A stretch of DNA of 64,000 nt. Source: Lachnospiraceae bacterium (lineage in GTDB: Bacteria; Bacillota; Clostridia; Lachnospirales; Lachnospiraceae). Every line of letters begins with the position of its first letter. Position 1 is the stretch's first letter. Below the pieces are notes generated by a model. The model searched no databases and was not told where the DNA came from. It saw only the letters and a program-made list of their open reading frames with translations. Below are positions 32,071 through 41,456 of the stretch, piece after piece. Both the position numbers and the translations under genes were made by a program. The stretch lies in the NCBI GenBank assembly GCA_030531245.1, contig JAUNOA010000002.1, positions 1 through 64,000 on the forward strand, given 5' to 3'.

Positions 32071-35000
32071 ATGGCAAAGAGAAAAATGGCTACTATGGAT
32101 GGTAACCAGGCAGCGGCACATGCTTCCTATGCGTATACCGAAGTAGCAGCAATGTACCCGATTACTCCTTCATCAGTTATGCCGGAGCATGTTGATGAGT
32201 GGGCGACAGAAGGTAGAAAGAACATTTTCGGGCGCCCTGTACAGATTACAGAAATGCAGTCTGAAGCAGGTGCAGCAGGTGCAGTTCACGGTATGTTATC
32301 TGCAGGTGCTCTTACAGCAACTTATACTGCTTCACAGGGTCTTCTTCTGATGATCCCTAACCTTTATAAGATTGCAGGTGAGCAGCTTCCGGGCGTTTTC
32401 AATGTTTCAGCCCGTGCAGTATCATCACATGCACTTTCAATTTTCGGTGATCACTCGGATATTTACGCTTGCCGTCAGACAGGCTGCGCAATGCTTTGTG
32501 AATCATCCGTACAGGAAGTTATGGATCTTACTCCGGTAGCTCATCTTGCAGCTATCAAGGGCAGAGTTCCTTTTATCAACTTCTTTGACGGTTTCAGAAC
32601 ATCACACGAGATTCAGAAGATTGAAGAGTGGGATTATGAAACACTTAAGGGATTCGCAGATATGGATGCCATTGCACAGTTCAAGGCAACTTGTATGAAT
32701 CCTAATCATCCTAACCAGAAAGGTTCAGCTCAGAACCCGGATATCTTCTTCCAGGCACGTGAAGCATGCAACCCGTATTACGATGCACTTCCTGCAATCG
32801 TTCAGGATTATATGGACAAGATCAATGCAGAGATCGGTACACATTATCAGCTCTTCAACTACTACGGGGCAGAAGATGCCGAGTCTGTAATCGTTGCAAT
32901 GGGTTCTGTAAATGATACTATCGAAGAAACCATCGATTACTTGCTTGCAAAGGGTGAGAAGGTAGGTCTTGTCAAAGTTCGTCTGTACAGACCTTTCGCA
33001 GTTGATGCATTTGTTAAGAAGCTTCCGAAGACTGTTAAGAGAATTTCCGTTCTTGACAGAACGAAGGAGCCGGGTTCAATCGGAGAGCCGTTATTCCTTG
33101 ATGTTGTTGCAGCACTCAAGGGAACAGAGTTCAACGATATTCCTGTTTATTCAGGCCGTTACGGACTTGGTTCAAAGGATACAACACCGGCACAGATCGT
33201 TGCTGTATTTGAGAACACAGAAAAGCCGCATTTCACAATCGGTATCAATGATGACGTTACAAACCTTTCACTGAAGACAGGTGCTCCGCTGGTTACAACA
33301 CCGAAGGGAACAACAAACTGTAAGTTCTGGGGTCTTGGTGCAGACGGTACTGTAGGCGCAAACAAGAACTCTATCAAGATTATCGGTGACAACACGGATA
33401 TGTTCGCACAGGCTTACTTTGATTATGACTCAAAGAAGTCAGGCGGTGTAACAATGTCACACCTCAGATTCGGACATACTCCTATCAAGTCAACGTACCT
33501 TATTACAAAGGCTGATTTCGTAGCTTGCCATAATCCTTCATACGTTCGTAAATATAACATGGTGCAGGAACTTGTTGACGGAGGAACTTTCCTGCTCAAC
33601 TGTGCATGGCCGGCTGACGAGGTTGGCAGTCATCTTCCGGGACAGGTTAAGAAGTTCATGGCAGATCACAATATCAAGTTCTACATCATAGATGGTGTTA
33701 AGATCGGTATCGAGACAGGCATGGGCCCGACACGTATCAATACTATCCTTCAGTCTGCATTCTTCAAGCTTACAGGAATCATTCCTGAGGCTAAGGCTAT
33801 CGAACTTATGAAGAAAGCTGCTCAGAAGACATACGGACGTAAGGGCGAAGATGTTGTTAAGAAGAACTGGGATGCAATCGATGCAGGCGCTCACGGTGTT
33901 GTAGAAGTAAAGATTCCTGCAGAGTGGGCAAACTGTGCAGATGAGGGTCTTAATACCACAAAGGTAGAGGGCGATTCAGATGTTGCAAAGTTTGTAAATA
34001 CAATCCAGGCAGCAGTCAACTCTCAGACAGGAAACCAGCTTCCTGTATCTGCATTCAAGGATTATGTTGACGGTTCGACACCTTCAGGTGCCGCTGCATT
34101 TGAGAAACGTGGTATCGCAGTTTCAGTTCCTGTTTGGAATCCTGTAAACTGTATCCAGTGTAACTTCTGTGCTTATGTATGTCCTCATGCAGCTATCCGT
34201 CCGGTTGCAATGACAGCTGACGAAGTAGCAAAGGCTCCGGAAGGAATGCCGATGAAGGATATGATGGTTATGACGAACTACAAGTTCGCTATCGTAACAT
34301 CAGCACTTGATTGTACAGGATGCGGTTCATGTGCAAACGTATGTCCGGGCATGAAGGGCGAGAAGGCTCTTGAGATGAAGAACTGCGAAGAGAACGTAGG
34401 CATCCAGAAATATTTCGATTATGCGGTTACTCTTGGTGAGAAGGAAGATGTTGTCAACCAGTTCAAGGTTGCAACAGTCAAGGGTTCACAGTTCAAGAAA
34501 CCACTGCTTGAGTTCTCAGGCGCCTGTGCAGGATGCGGTGAAACACCGTATGCTAAACTGGTTACTCAGCTCTTCGGAGATAAGATGTACATTGCAAATG
34601 CTACAGGTTGTTCATCAATCTGGGGCAACTCATCACCTTCAACTCCTTACACAAAGAACGAGAAGGGACAGGGACCTGCATGGAATAACTCACTGTTCGA
34701 GGATAATGCAGAGTTCGGTTACGGAATGTTCCTGGGACAGCAGGCTATACGTGATGCTATCAAGGCCAATGTTGAGGTAATTGCTGCAAATACAGATATT
34801 GACAGTATCAAGGAAGCTTGCCAGGATTACATCGAGACATTTACATCAACAGAGAAGAACGGTCCTGCAGCGGACAAGATGTTCGATGCAATCAAGGGTA
34901 TTGATTGTCCTGAGAAGGATTACATCTTTGCAAACAAGGATTTCGCAGCAAAGAAGAGCCAGTGGATCTTCGGCGGTGACGGATGGGCTTATGATATCGG

Positions 35001-35598
35001 ATTCGGCGGACTTGATCATGTACTCGCATCAGGCAGAGATATCAATGTTCTTGTATTTGATACAGAAGTTTACTCAAATACAGGCGGTCAGTCATCCAAG
35101 TCTACAAAGACAGGTGCAGTTGCGCAGTTCGCAGCAGGCGGTAAAGAGACAAAGAAGAAAGATCTTGCATCTATCGCTATGAGCTATGGCTATGTATATG
35201 TTGCACAGGTATCAATGGGTGCTGATATGGCTCAGACAGTCAAGGCATTCAAAGAAGCAGAAGCTTATAACGGACCTTCACTTATCCTCGCATATGCTCC
35301 GTGTATCAACCATGGCATCAAGAAGGGCATGAGCAAGGCTATGACAGAGGAGAAGCTTGCCGTTGAGACAGGATACTGGAATAACTTCAGATACAATCCT
35401 GACCTTGATACAAAGAAGTTTGTTCTTGATTCAAAGGAGCCGACAGGTGATTATCAGGAGTTTCTTAAGGGAGAGGTTCGTTATGCATCACTTGTTCTGA
35501 AGAATCCTGAGAGAGCAGCCAAACTATTCAAGATCAATGAGAATGATGCAAAGGCTCGTTATGAGTATCTGAAGAAACTTGTAGATCTGTATAATTAA
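32071..35598 (+). CDS. nifJ: Pyruvate:ferredoxin (flavodoxin) oxidoreductase
   Basis: Turns pyruvate and CoA into acetyl-CoA, CO2 and reduced ferredoxin, the central reaction of clostridial fermentation. All domains are in one 1175-residue chain: domain I (YPITPSSVMPEHVDEWA), domain II and the CoA region, a gamma domain (MSHLRFGHTPIKSTYLI), two [4Fe-4S] ferredoxin motifs (NCIQCNFCAYVCPHA and DCTGCGSCANVCPG), and the thiamine-diphosphate domain (GACAGCGETPYAKL with its own cluster Cys, and GGDGWAYDIGFGGLDH with LVFDTEVYSNTGGQ). Length and motif order are normal. Codon use is strongly biased, indicating very high expression, as does AGGAGG before ATG 32071. It shows the organism to be anaerobic. 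Confidence 0.98.
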   Translation: MAKRKMATMDGNQAAAHASYAYTEVAAMYPITPSSVMPEHVDEWATEGRKNIFGRPVQITEMQSEAGAAGAVHGMLSAGALTATYTASQGLLLMIPNLYKIAGEQLPGVFNVSARAVSSHALSIFGDHSDIYACRQTGCAMLCESSVQEVMDLTPVAHLAAIKGRVPFINFFDGFRTSHEIQKIEEWDYETLKGFADMDAIAQFKATCMNPNHPNQKGSAQNPDIFFQAREACNPYYDALPAIVQDYMDKINAEIGTHYQLFNYYGAEDAESVIVAMGSVNDTIEETIDYLLAKGEKVGLVKVRLYRPFAVDAFVKKLPKTVKRISVLDRTKEPGSIGEPLFLDVVAALKGTEFNDIPVYSGRYGLGSKDTTPAQIVAVFENTEKPHFTIGINDDVTNLSLKTGAPLVTTPKGTTNCKFWGLGADGTVGANKNSIKIIGDNTDMFAQAYFDYDSKKSGGVTMSHLRFGHTPIKSTYLITKADFVACHNPSYVRKYNMVQELVDGGTFLLNCAWPADEVGSHLPGQVKKFMADHNIKFYIIDGVKIGIETGMGPTRINTILQSAFFKLTGIIPEAKAIELMKKAAQKTYGRKGEDVVKKNWDAIDAGAHGVVEVKIPAEWANCADEGLNTTKVEGDSDVAKFVNTIQAAVNSQTGNQLPVSAFKDYVDGSTPSGAAAFEKRGIAVSVPVWNPVNCIQCNFCAYVCPHAAIRPVAMTADEVAKAPEGMPMKDMMVMTNYKFAIVTSALDCTGCGSCANVCPGMKGEKALEMKNCEENVGIQKYFDYAVTLGEKEDVVNQFKVATVKGSQFKKPLLEFSGACAGCGETPYAKLVTQLFGDKMYIANATGCSSIWGNSSPSTPYTKNEKGQGPAWNNSLFEDNAEFGYGMFLGQQAIRDAIKANVEVIAANTDIDSIKEACQDYIETFTSTEKNGPAADKMFDAIKGIDCPEKDYIFANKDFAAKKSQWIFGGDGWAYDIGFGGLDHVLASGRDINVLVFDTEVYSNTGGQSSKSTKTGAVAQFAAGGKETKKKDLASIAMSYGYVYVAQVSMGADMAQTVKAFKEAEAYNGPSLILAYAPCINHGIKKGMSKAMTEEKLAVETGYWNNFRYNPDLDTKKFVLDSKEPTGDYQEFLKGEVRYASLVLKNPERAAKLFKINENDAKARYEYLKKLVDLYN

Positions 35599-35701
35599 GT
35601 TTAGGAGATACAACTAAAATTTAGCGAAATAAACTAAACTAAAATAATGGACGTTGTGCAAAATGCACTAAAAATCATCAAAGTTTAGGATTATTTCACA
35701 G

Positions 35702-35745
35702 TAGTCAAAAACCCACTATTTCAATATAATATTGGATAGTGGGTT
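35702..35745 (+). promoter_or_regulatory. nifJ terminator with the binding-protein promoter inside it
   Basis: Arms AACCCACTAT (35710-35719) and ATAGTGGGTT (35736-35745) form a terminator-like stem. TATAAT (35725-35730) lies in the loop, 17 bases from TAGTCA (35702-35707), a weak -35 box. The preceding spacer (35599-35700) holds repeated ACTAAA/TTTAG units and no gene. Confidence 0.55.
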
Positions 35746-35789
35746 TGCTGTATATATACAGTAAAACAAATATTTTAGGAGGAAAAAAC

Positions 35790-37070
35790 ATGAAGAAGAT
35801 TTTTGCAATCGCACTGGCAGCTGTTATGGTTCTTTCTCTTGCAGCATGCGGTGGCTCAGCAGCACCTGCAGCAGAGGCAGCAGCACCTGCAGCAGAAGCA
35901 GCTGTTGAAGAAGCAGCTCCGGCTGAGAACGTAGCTCAGGAAAAAGTTGAGATGGCAGCACCTGCAGCAGCAGAAGCTGAGGACGCTGTATCAGGACCTC
36001 TTTCAGAGGAAGAAGCAGCAGCAGCACGTGATGCAGGAACACTTGTATCAGATGCTACAACAGGTTACGAGTACAGTGAGAACACAAAGTACTGGTACTA
36101 TTCAAACTATCCTAACTATAAGGATTTCAAGGCTGACGGAGCAGTTAAGGTTGCATTCGTTTGCAAGTTCTCAGGCGCATGGTTCACACCAAAGCAGGAG
36201 TCACTTGGCGAGACAGTTAAGGCTGCAGGTTATGAGTACCTTTACATCGATGCAAACTCAGATGAGGGTGCATGGCTTGACGGTATCCAGAACATCATCA
36301 ACCAGGATTTCGATGCAGTTGTTATGACACCTGTAAACACAGCTCTCCTTCCGGACGCTATGGCTATGCTTCAGGATGCAGGTATCGCTTATCTTACAAC
36401 TGATGACCCGGGTGCAGATGCATACGGATTCTATTCACCACACTATGGTCTTGATGACTACTATCTCCACAATGAGCTTGGTAAGCTTACAGCTAAGGCA
36501 GCAGAGGACAGAGGTTTCTTTGACGGCGTAGCTGATGATTACAGCGATTTCAGACTTGTATTCTGTGATTCACCTGCAGTTGAGGCCATTCACCTTCGTA
36601 ACGTAGGTTTCTCAGATGCATTCATGGCTGCATATCCTGATATTCCGGAGTCATCAATCGAGTGGCTTGATTGCGGCGGATCACTTGGTGACGAAGTTAT
36701 CGCTAAATTCGCTCCTTACGTAGAGGCTAACAAGGCTAACGTTAAGAAGTGGGTTGTATCTTCAGGTGGTGCTGCATCTGTAGCTCCAAACGTAACAGTA
36801 TTCAAAGAGAACGGTATCGCAGCTGAGGATTGCCTCATTGCTGACTGCTTCTCAACAGAAGAGCCTATCCAGGTTATGCAGGAGAATCCTGATGACTGGA
36901 AGAACAGCTGCTTCGGAGCATTCCTTGCATCAGCTCCTTCAGGAGTTGGTATGGGCGAGATCATCATCGACCTTGTTGAAAACGGAACACCGATCCCATG
37001 CTTCACAGGATATGCATTCATTCCTTGTGATGCTACAACAGCAGACGAGATCCAGGCTACATATTTCTAA
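35790..37070 (+). CDS. Sugar-type ABC transporter substrate-binding lipoprotein
   Basis: A 426-residue extracellular solute-binding lipoprotein. Signal peptide MKKIFAIALAAVMVLSLAAC with lipid-modified Cys20, then an Ala/Glu/Pro-rich linker (about 24-90) made of near-repeated AAPAAEA units, then a type I periplasmic-binding-protein fold (VKVAFVCKFSGAWFTPKQES, NIINQDFDAVVMTPVN) as in ribose/xylose binding proteins. Codon bias is as strong as in nifJ and gap, so it should be abundant. A terminator separates it from the ATPase, allowing excess of binding protein. I start at ATG 35790 with AGGAGG; the open frame upstream is unsupported. The ligand is not predictable: downstream genes suggest an acylated amino acid or amino sugar rather than a plain sugar. 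Confidence 0.9.
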   Translation: MKKIFAIALAAVMVLSLAACGGSAAPAAEAAAPAAEAAVEEAAPAENVAQEKVEMAAPAAAEAEDAVSGPLSEEEAAAARDAGTLVSDATTGYEYSENTKYWYYSNYPNYKDFKADGAVKVAFVCKFSGAWFTPKQESLGETVKAAGYEYLYIDANSDEGAWLDGIQNIINQDFDAVVMTPVNTALLPDAMAMLQDAGIAYLTTDDPGADAYGFYSPHYGLDDYYLHNELGKLTAKAAEDRGFFDGVADDYSDFRLVFCDSPAVEAIHLRNVGFSDAFMAAYPDIPESSIEWLDCGGSLGDEVIAKFAPYVEANKANVKKWVVSSGGAASVAPNVTVFKENGIAAEDCLIADCFSTEEPIQVMQENPDDWKNSCFGAFLASAPSGVGMGEIIIDLVENGTPIPCFTGYAFIPCDATTADEIQATYF

Positions 37071-37108
37071 TAAGAAATACAAAGATTTGATAACTATTTA
37101 GTTATAAA

Positions 37109-37139
37109 AAGGGCGGCGACCATGTCGCCGCCCGATTTT
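37109..37139 (+). terminator. Terminator between binding protein and ATPase
   Basis: Ten-base perfect arms GGGCGGCGAC (37111-37120) and GTCGCCGCCC (37124-37133) with a CAT loop, preceded by A and followed by ATTTTT. Likely leaky, giving less ATPase and permease than binding protein. Confidence 0.85.
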
Positions 37140-37199
37140 TATCTCACAGGAATTGTGTCCTGTCGAATTAGTAATAATAATAAACAGCGAGGTTAGTAT

Positions 37200-38711
37200 A
37201 TGGGTGACGTTATTTTAAGAGCAGAACATATTTCCAAGTCTTTCTATGGAAACCAGGTTCTGGATAACGTTGAACTTTCTCTTGAGCCCGGTAAGGTCCA
37301 TGCGCTTTGCGGCGAGAACGGTGCCGGTAAGTCCACTGTACTTAAGATTATTACAGGTATTTACACCAAGGATGCCGGTGAAATCTATCTTGAGGGAAAA
37401 GAAATCGACGTTCCAAACGTAGACACCGCTAAAAAGTATGGTATTCATGTAGTACCTCAGGAAATGCAGATGCTTCCTGAACTTTCAGTAGCGGAGAATA
37501 TCTTCATAGGAAACCTGCCGAGAACAAAAGCAGGATTCATCGATTGGAAGACACTTTACAAAAGAGCAGAAGAAGTAAAAGCCATGCTTGGAGCTGCAGG
37601 TGAGAAGATCGACCTGAAGAAGAAAGCCGGCGATTACGGAATGGGTACATGGCAGCTGATAGAAATCATGCGTGCCTTTACTACAGATACAATCAAGGTA
37701 ATAGCGTTTGATGAGCCTACATCATCTCTGTCAGATAAGGAAGTTGAAGTTCTTTTCGATCTCATCAGAGGTCTTCGTGAAAAAGGACTTGCCATCGTGT
37801 ATGTAAGCCACAGACTTAAAGAAGTATTCGAACTTTGCGATCAGGTTTCCGTATTCCGTGACGGTAAATATATCGGAACACGTGAAGTTAAGGATATCAA
37901 TACAAACGACCTCATCGCCATGATGATCGGTCGTGACCTCAATATGTTCGGTGATGTAACATTCGGAGCCGATGTTCAGGATGAAGTTGCTGTAAAGGCA
38001 ACAAACTACTCACACGGAAAATTCTATCAGGATATCAACATTGAGGTTCATAAGGGAGAAATCCTCGGAATGTACGGACTGGTTGGTGCCGGACGTACTG
38101 AGTTCGTAAGAGGTCTTTTCGGAGCCGATCCGAAAGACTCCGGTGAGCTTGAGATTTTCGGAAAGAAAGTCAACATCAAGATTCCGCGTGATGCTATCGC
38201 AGCCGGTATCGGCCTTGTAACAGAGGACCGTCGTCAGGAAGGACTTTTACTGATACAGTCTATTAAATGGAATATCAGTATGACAAACTTCCCTGCAATC
38301 ACCGGTGCACTCGGAATGCTTGATATGAAGAAAGAAAAAGCATATGCCGAAGAAGGTATGACAAAGTTCCGTGTTAAGGCAACAGGTATCGAGCAGGTTG
38401 CAGGAGGCCTTTCAGGCGGTAATCAGCAGAAGGTTGTTCTTGCAAAATGGGTCAATGCCGATTGTCAGGTACTCATCGTCGATGAGCCTACACGTGGTAT
38501 CGATGTCGGTGCCAAGGCAGAAGTTTATGCAGCACTGCATGCTCTTGCAAAACAGGGCAAGGCAATAATCATGGTTTCATCTGAGTTACCTGAGATACTC
38601 GGTGTTTCTGACAGAATCGTTGTTATGTGCGAAGGAAAGCAGACAGCAGAGATAGTCAACAGGCCGGGTCTTTCAGAAGAAGAAGTAATTCAGTATGCAT
38701 TCTCAAAGTAA
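37200..38711 (+). CDS. Sugar-type ABC transporter ATP-binding protein (two nucleotide-binding domains)
   Basis: A 503-residue ATPase of the RbsA/MglA type, with two fused nucleotide-binding domains. The first domain has GENGAGKSTVLKI, MGTWQLIEIMRAFTTD (altered signature) and VIAFDEPTSSLS; the second has YGLVGAGRTEFVRGL in place of a full Walker A, the signature LSGGNQQK and LIVDEPTRGIDVG. It powers the two permeases that follow. ATG 37200 follows GAGGTTAG. The degenerate second Walker A is normal for the family. The transporter is of the class used for pentoses, galactose and autoinducer-2, but some members carry nucleosides or other compounds. Confidence 0.93.
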   Translation: MGDVILRAEHISKSFYGNQVLDNVELSLEPGKVHALCGENGAGKSTVLKIITGIYTKDAGEIYLEGKEIDVPNVDTAKKYGIHVVPQEMQMLPELSVAENIFIGNLPRTKAGFIDWKTLYKRAEEVKAMLGAAGEKIDLKKKAGDYGMGTWQLIEIMRAFTTDTIKVIAFDEPTSSLSDKEVEVLFDLIRGLREKGLAIVYVSHRLKEVFELCDQVSVFRDGKYIGTREVKDINTNDLIAMMIGRDLNMFGDVTFGADVQDEVAVKATNYSHGKFYQDINIEVHKGEILGMYGLVGAGRTEFVRGLFGADPKDSGELEIFGKKVNIKIPRDAIAAGIGLVTEDRRQEGLLLIQSIKWNISMTNFPAITGALGMLDMKKEKAYAEEGMTKFRVKATGIEQVAGGLSGGNQQKVVLAKWVNADCQVLIVDEPTRGIDVGAKAEVYAALHALAKQGKAIIMVSSELPEILGVSDRIVVMCEGKQTAEIVNRPGLSEEEVIQYAFSK

Positions 38712-38733
38712 GTCTGGAAAGGGGAGAAATTAT

Positions 38734-39681
38734 ATGGAAAAGAAAAAATTAGATATATCCCGTGATACCAGACAGAACCTGATTATCATCGGTGTATTGT
38801 TGCTTGCAATCATTATTTTTTCAACATTATCAAAGTATTTCCTTAAATGGGATAATATCGTTGCCATTTTAGTAGCAGCAGTTCCTCTCGGACTGGTTGC
38901 TATTTCAGAGAGCAACTGTCTTATGGTCGGTGGTTTCGATATGTCGGTAGGTTATGTGGCCTGCTTCTCCGGAATCATCTGGACAACACTTATTTCAGTA
39001 AATCACTGGAGCACATATCCGGCACTTCTGATCGCACTTCTTTTCGGACTCGCATCAGGTACGCTGGCAGGTGCTTCCGTAGCACTTCTTAATATGCCGC
39101 CGTGGATGACGACGTTTGCTCTTATGAATATCTGGCAGGGCTGCTCGCTTATCGTCACAAGCGGTGAAGCTGTAAGAATGACAAAATTCAAGGATTTCAA
39201 GTGGCTTGGTCAGGCTGATCTTGTAGCAAAGATCCCTCCGATGGTAATACTTCTTATCCTGATTTATGTCATTATGTACTGTGTTCATAAATACACAAAA
39301 CTCGGTCGTGACCTTTTCGTAGTCGGAGGTAACCCCGAAGCAGCAAAGAATGCAGGTATCAATATCGTAAGAGCAAAAATGTTTGCCTTTATGGTTTCCG
39401 GATTCCTGGCAGCTCTTGCAGGAGCACTCTTTGCATCACGTTCAGGTTCAGGTCAGCCGAAGGTAGGTACTATGTACGCAATGCAGGGTATCGCAGCTGC
39501 TACAATCGGTGGAACCAAGGCAGGTAAGACAAACCTGGCGATGACATTCGTAGGTGCCGTCTTTATCATGCTTGTACAGAACGGACTGAATATGATTCAG
39601 GTTCCGGCATTCTACCAGTACATCACAACCGGTGTCATCCTGGTACTTGCCATCCTGCTTCAGACAGATAAGAGAAAATAA
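38734..39681 (+). CDS. ABC transporter permease (RbsC type), first copy
   Basis: A 315-residue permease with about eight to ten helices, of the branched-chain/ribose permease superfamily. Marks are NCLMVGGFDMSVGYVACFSG (in RbsC-type: GGIDLSVG) and the cytoplasmic loop GRDLFVVGGNPEAAKNAGIN, which touches the ATPase. I start at ATG 38734 with a GGGGAGA site; the open frame reaches back 13 codons into the ATPase gene but lacks a site there. It is followed by a second permease of the same family, so the membrane part is probably a heterodimer. Confidence 0.92.
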   Translation: MEKKKLDISRDTRQNLIIIGVLLLAIIIFSTLSKYFLKWDNIVAILVAAVPLGLVAISESNCLMVGGFDMSVGYVACFSGIIWTTLISVNHWSTYPALLIALLFGLASGTLAGASVALLNMPPWMTTFALMNIWQGCSLIVTSGEAVRMTKFKDFKWLGQADLVAKIPPMVILLILIYVIMYCVHKYTKLGRDLFVVGGNPEAAKNAGINIVRAKMFAFMVSGFLAALAGALFASRSGSGQPKVGTMYAMQGIAAATIGGTKAGKTNLAMTFVGAVFIMLVQNGLNMIQVPAFYQYITTGVILVLAILLQTDKRK

Positions 39682-39694
39682 GGAGGAGAAAATC

Positions 39695-40651
39695 ATGAAT
39701 AAAATCAAAACAATGACTCGTGAACAGCTTCTGCCTTATATTCTTATCGCAGTATTCATTATTCTGTTTGCGATTTTCACAGCATTTAACCCGGTATTCC
39801 TTTCATGGGATAGTTTTCATTCTATTCTGCTTACTGCAGTTCCTGTAGGTATCATGGCTATCGGTGAGTGTACTGCTATTACGGCAGGATACTTCGATAT
39901 GTCGGTCGGCCTTATCGCTTCACTGGCAGGATCTTTTGCAGCAAGAGTATGTAACGCAACAGGAAGTGCAGCCCTTGCAATCCTGGTAGGTATCTGTGTA
40001 GGTCTTGTATGCGGTATGATCAACGGATGTCTGGTTTCGTTCCTTCACATGAATGCATTCATCACAACATATGCAATGCAGCTTGTATTCAGAGGAATAC
40101 AGTACATCATAACAGACGGTATGCCGGTTAAGCTTACGCTGGGTATCTGTAACGATTACCTGAAATTCGGTCAGGCTAAGCTTTTCGGTGTTATACAGGG
40201 ACCGATCGTTGTAATGATCTGCCTGTACATACTGGTGGGATTGTTCCTGAAATACAGGAAACTCGGTCGAAGCATTTACCTGGTAGGATCAAATGCAGCC
40301 TGTGCCCATATCAGCGGTATCAATGTAAGAATGGTACAGTTCTTCGTATTCCTTCTTACAGGTTTCCTTGCGTCTATAGCAGGTATGCTTTACGGAGCCC
40401 GTACAGGATCAGCTCCTGCATTTATGGGTGAGAACCTCTGTCTTGAGGGAATCGCTTCATCTATCGTCGGTGGTACATCAATGGCAGGTGGTAAATCTAA
40501 CCTCGCACTCACCTTCCTTGGTGTAGTAATCGTCTATGTTGTTAAGCAGGGTCTGGTAATGATAGGACTTGATGATAACTATCAGTACATCGCAACAGGT
40601 GTCATCCTGTTCCTCGGTGTACTTATGCAGATGGACAGAAAGAAGGCATAA
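39695..40651 (+). CDS. ABC transporter permease (RbsC type), second copy
   Basis: A 318-residue permease of the same family as the gene before it, with GECTAITAGYFDMSVGLIASLAG and the ATPase-contact loop GRSIYLVGSNAACAHISGIN. The two are clearly diverged, so they are old paralogues forming a heterodimer rather than a recent duplication. I start at ATG 39695, which follows AAGGAGGAG; the open frame 21 codons upstream lies inside the first permease gene. Only two bases separate its stop from the PIG-L gene, linking transport directly with a deacetylase. Confidence 0.92.
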   Translation: MNKIKTMTREQLLPYILIAVFIILFAIFTAFNPVFLSWDSFHSILLTAVPVGIMAIGECTAITAGYFDMSVGLIASLAGSFAARVCNATGSAALAILVGICVGLVCGMINGCLVSFLHMNAFITTYAMQLVFRGIQYIITDGMPVKLTLGICNDYLKFGQAKLFGVIQGPIVVMICLYILVGLFLKYRKLGRSIYLVGSNAACAHISGINVRMVQFFVFLLTGFLASIAGMLYGARTGSAPAFMGENLCLEGIASSIVGGTSMAGGKSNLALTFLGVVIVYVVKQGLVMIGLDDNYQYIATGVILFLGVLMQMDRKKA

Positions 40652-40653
40652 TT

Positions 40654-41379
40654 ATGAATATTCTTGCAGTTGGTGCACATCCGGATGATGTCGAGACCAT
40701 GTGCGCAGGCACACTGGCAAAGTATGCATCATTGGGACATAAAGTTTTTATAGCAACAGCAACAAACGGTGATATCGGTTCTGCAACACTTCCGATGGAA
40801 GAGATAGGAAGGATCAGAAAGCAGGAGGCTGCCAATTCAGCAGCTGTTATCGGTGCAGAGTATATCTGTCTGGATTATCACGATGAGATGTTTTTTGAGG
40901 AGCCGAGGAAGACAAGACTTGATTTTATCAATCTTGTACGTTACTGCAAAGCAGATGTAATCTTCACACATTATCCTGAGGATTATAATCCTGATCATGA
41001 ACTTACAGGTAAGATTATCAATGATATCGCGGTCATGATCCCGATTGCTAAGCTTGAGACTCCGTCAGCACCGTATGATGTTATTCCTTCAATATGGTAT
41101 TTCGAGCCGTCTTGTTCAATGAGATTTGTTCCTACAGATTATGTTGACATAACAGATTTCTATGAGACAAAGATGAAGATGCTTAACTGTATGGAATCAC
41201 AGAGAGCATGGATGGCAGACAATTACGCATCAATGCGTGGCGATGAGGACAGATTCTTCGATACAATCAGAATCACTTCTGAGTTCAGAGGAATGCAGGC
41301 TCAGTGCAAGTATGCCGAGGGCTTCGTCCGTGCACTTGACGGTATGAGAACACGTATGACAGAGCGTGTACTCCCGTAA
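40654..41379 (+). CDS. PIG-L (LmbE) family deacetylase
   Basis: A 241-residue zinc enzyme of the LmbE/PIG-L family, which removes acetyl groups from N-acetylglucosamine conjugates and related amides; one branch (GalB) is instead a hydratase of 4-oxalomesaconate. The zinc motif AHPDDVE (His9, Asp12 region) and the second site DYNPDHELTG are intact. ATG 40654 comes two bases after the permease stop, so it is translated with the transporter. In this context deamidation of the imported ligand is the simplest job. A hairpin (41398-41425) separates it from the first deacylase. Confidence 0.88.
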   Translation: MNILAVGAHPDDVETMCAGTLAKYASLGHKVFIATATNGDIGSATLPMEEIGRIRKQEAANSAAVIGAEYICLDYHDEMFFEEPRKTRLDFINLVRYCKADVIFTHYPEDYNPDHELTGKIINDIAVMIPIAKLETPSAPYDVIPSIWYFEPSCSMRFVPTDYVDITDFYETKMKMLNCMESQRAWMADNYASMRGDEDRFFDTIRITSEFRGMQAQCKYAEGFVRALDGMRTRMTERVLP

Positions 41380-41397
41380 GTAACAAAGCCAGACACC

Positions 41398-41425
41398 GGC
41401 GGGTCTATCAGATGATAGGCCCGCC
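41398..41425 (+). terminator. Stem-loop between PIG-L and the first deacylase
   Basis: Twelve-base arms GGCGGGTCTATC and GATAGGCCCGCC (one G-U pair) with a four-base loop, followed by TTTAT only. A weak terminator or an RNA-processing stem within the operon. Confidence 0.5.
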
Positions 41426-41456
41426 TTTATGCAGATTATGAAAAAGAGGCACAAAA

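Noticed and set aside
35739-35789. Earlier start for the binding lipoprotein
   Set aside because: The 17 additional residues would precede a complete lipoprotein signal peptide; AGGAGG and ATG 35790 are clearly better.
35850-36060. GCAGCACCTGCAGCAG-type repeat as a microsatellite or repeat array
   Set aside because: It encodes the Ala/Glu/Pro linker of the lipoprotein in one frame and is explained by low-complexity protein sequence and codon bias.
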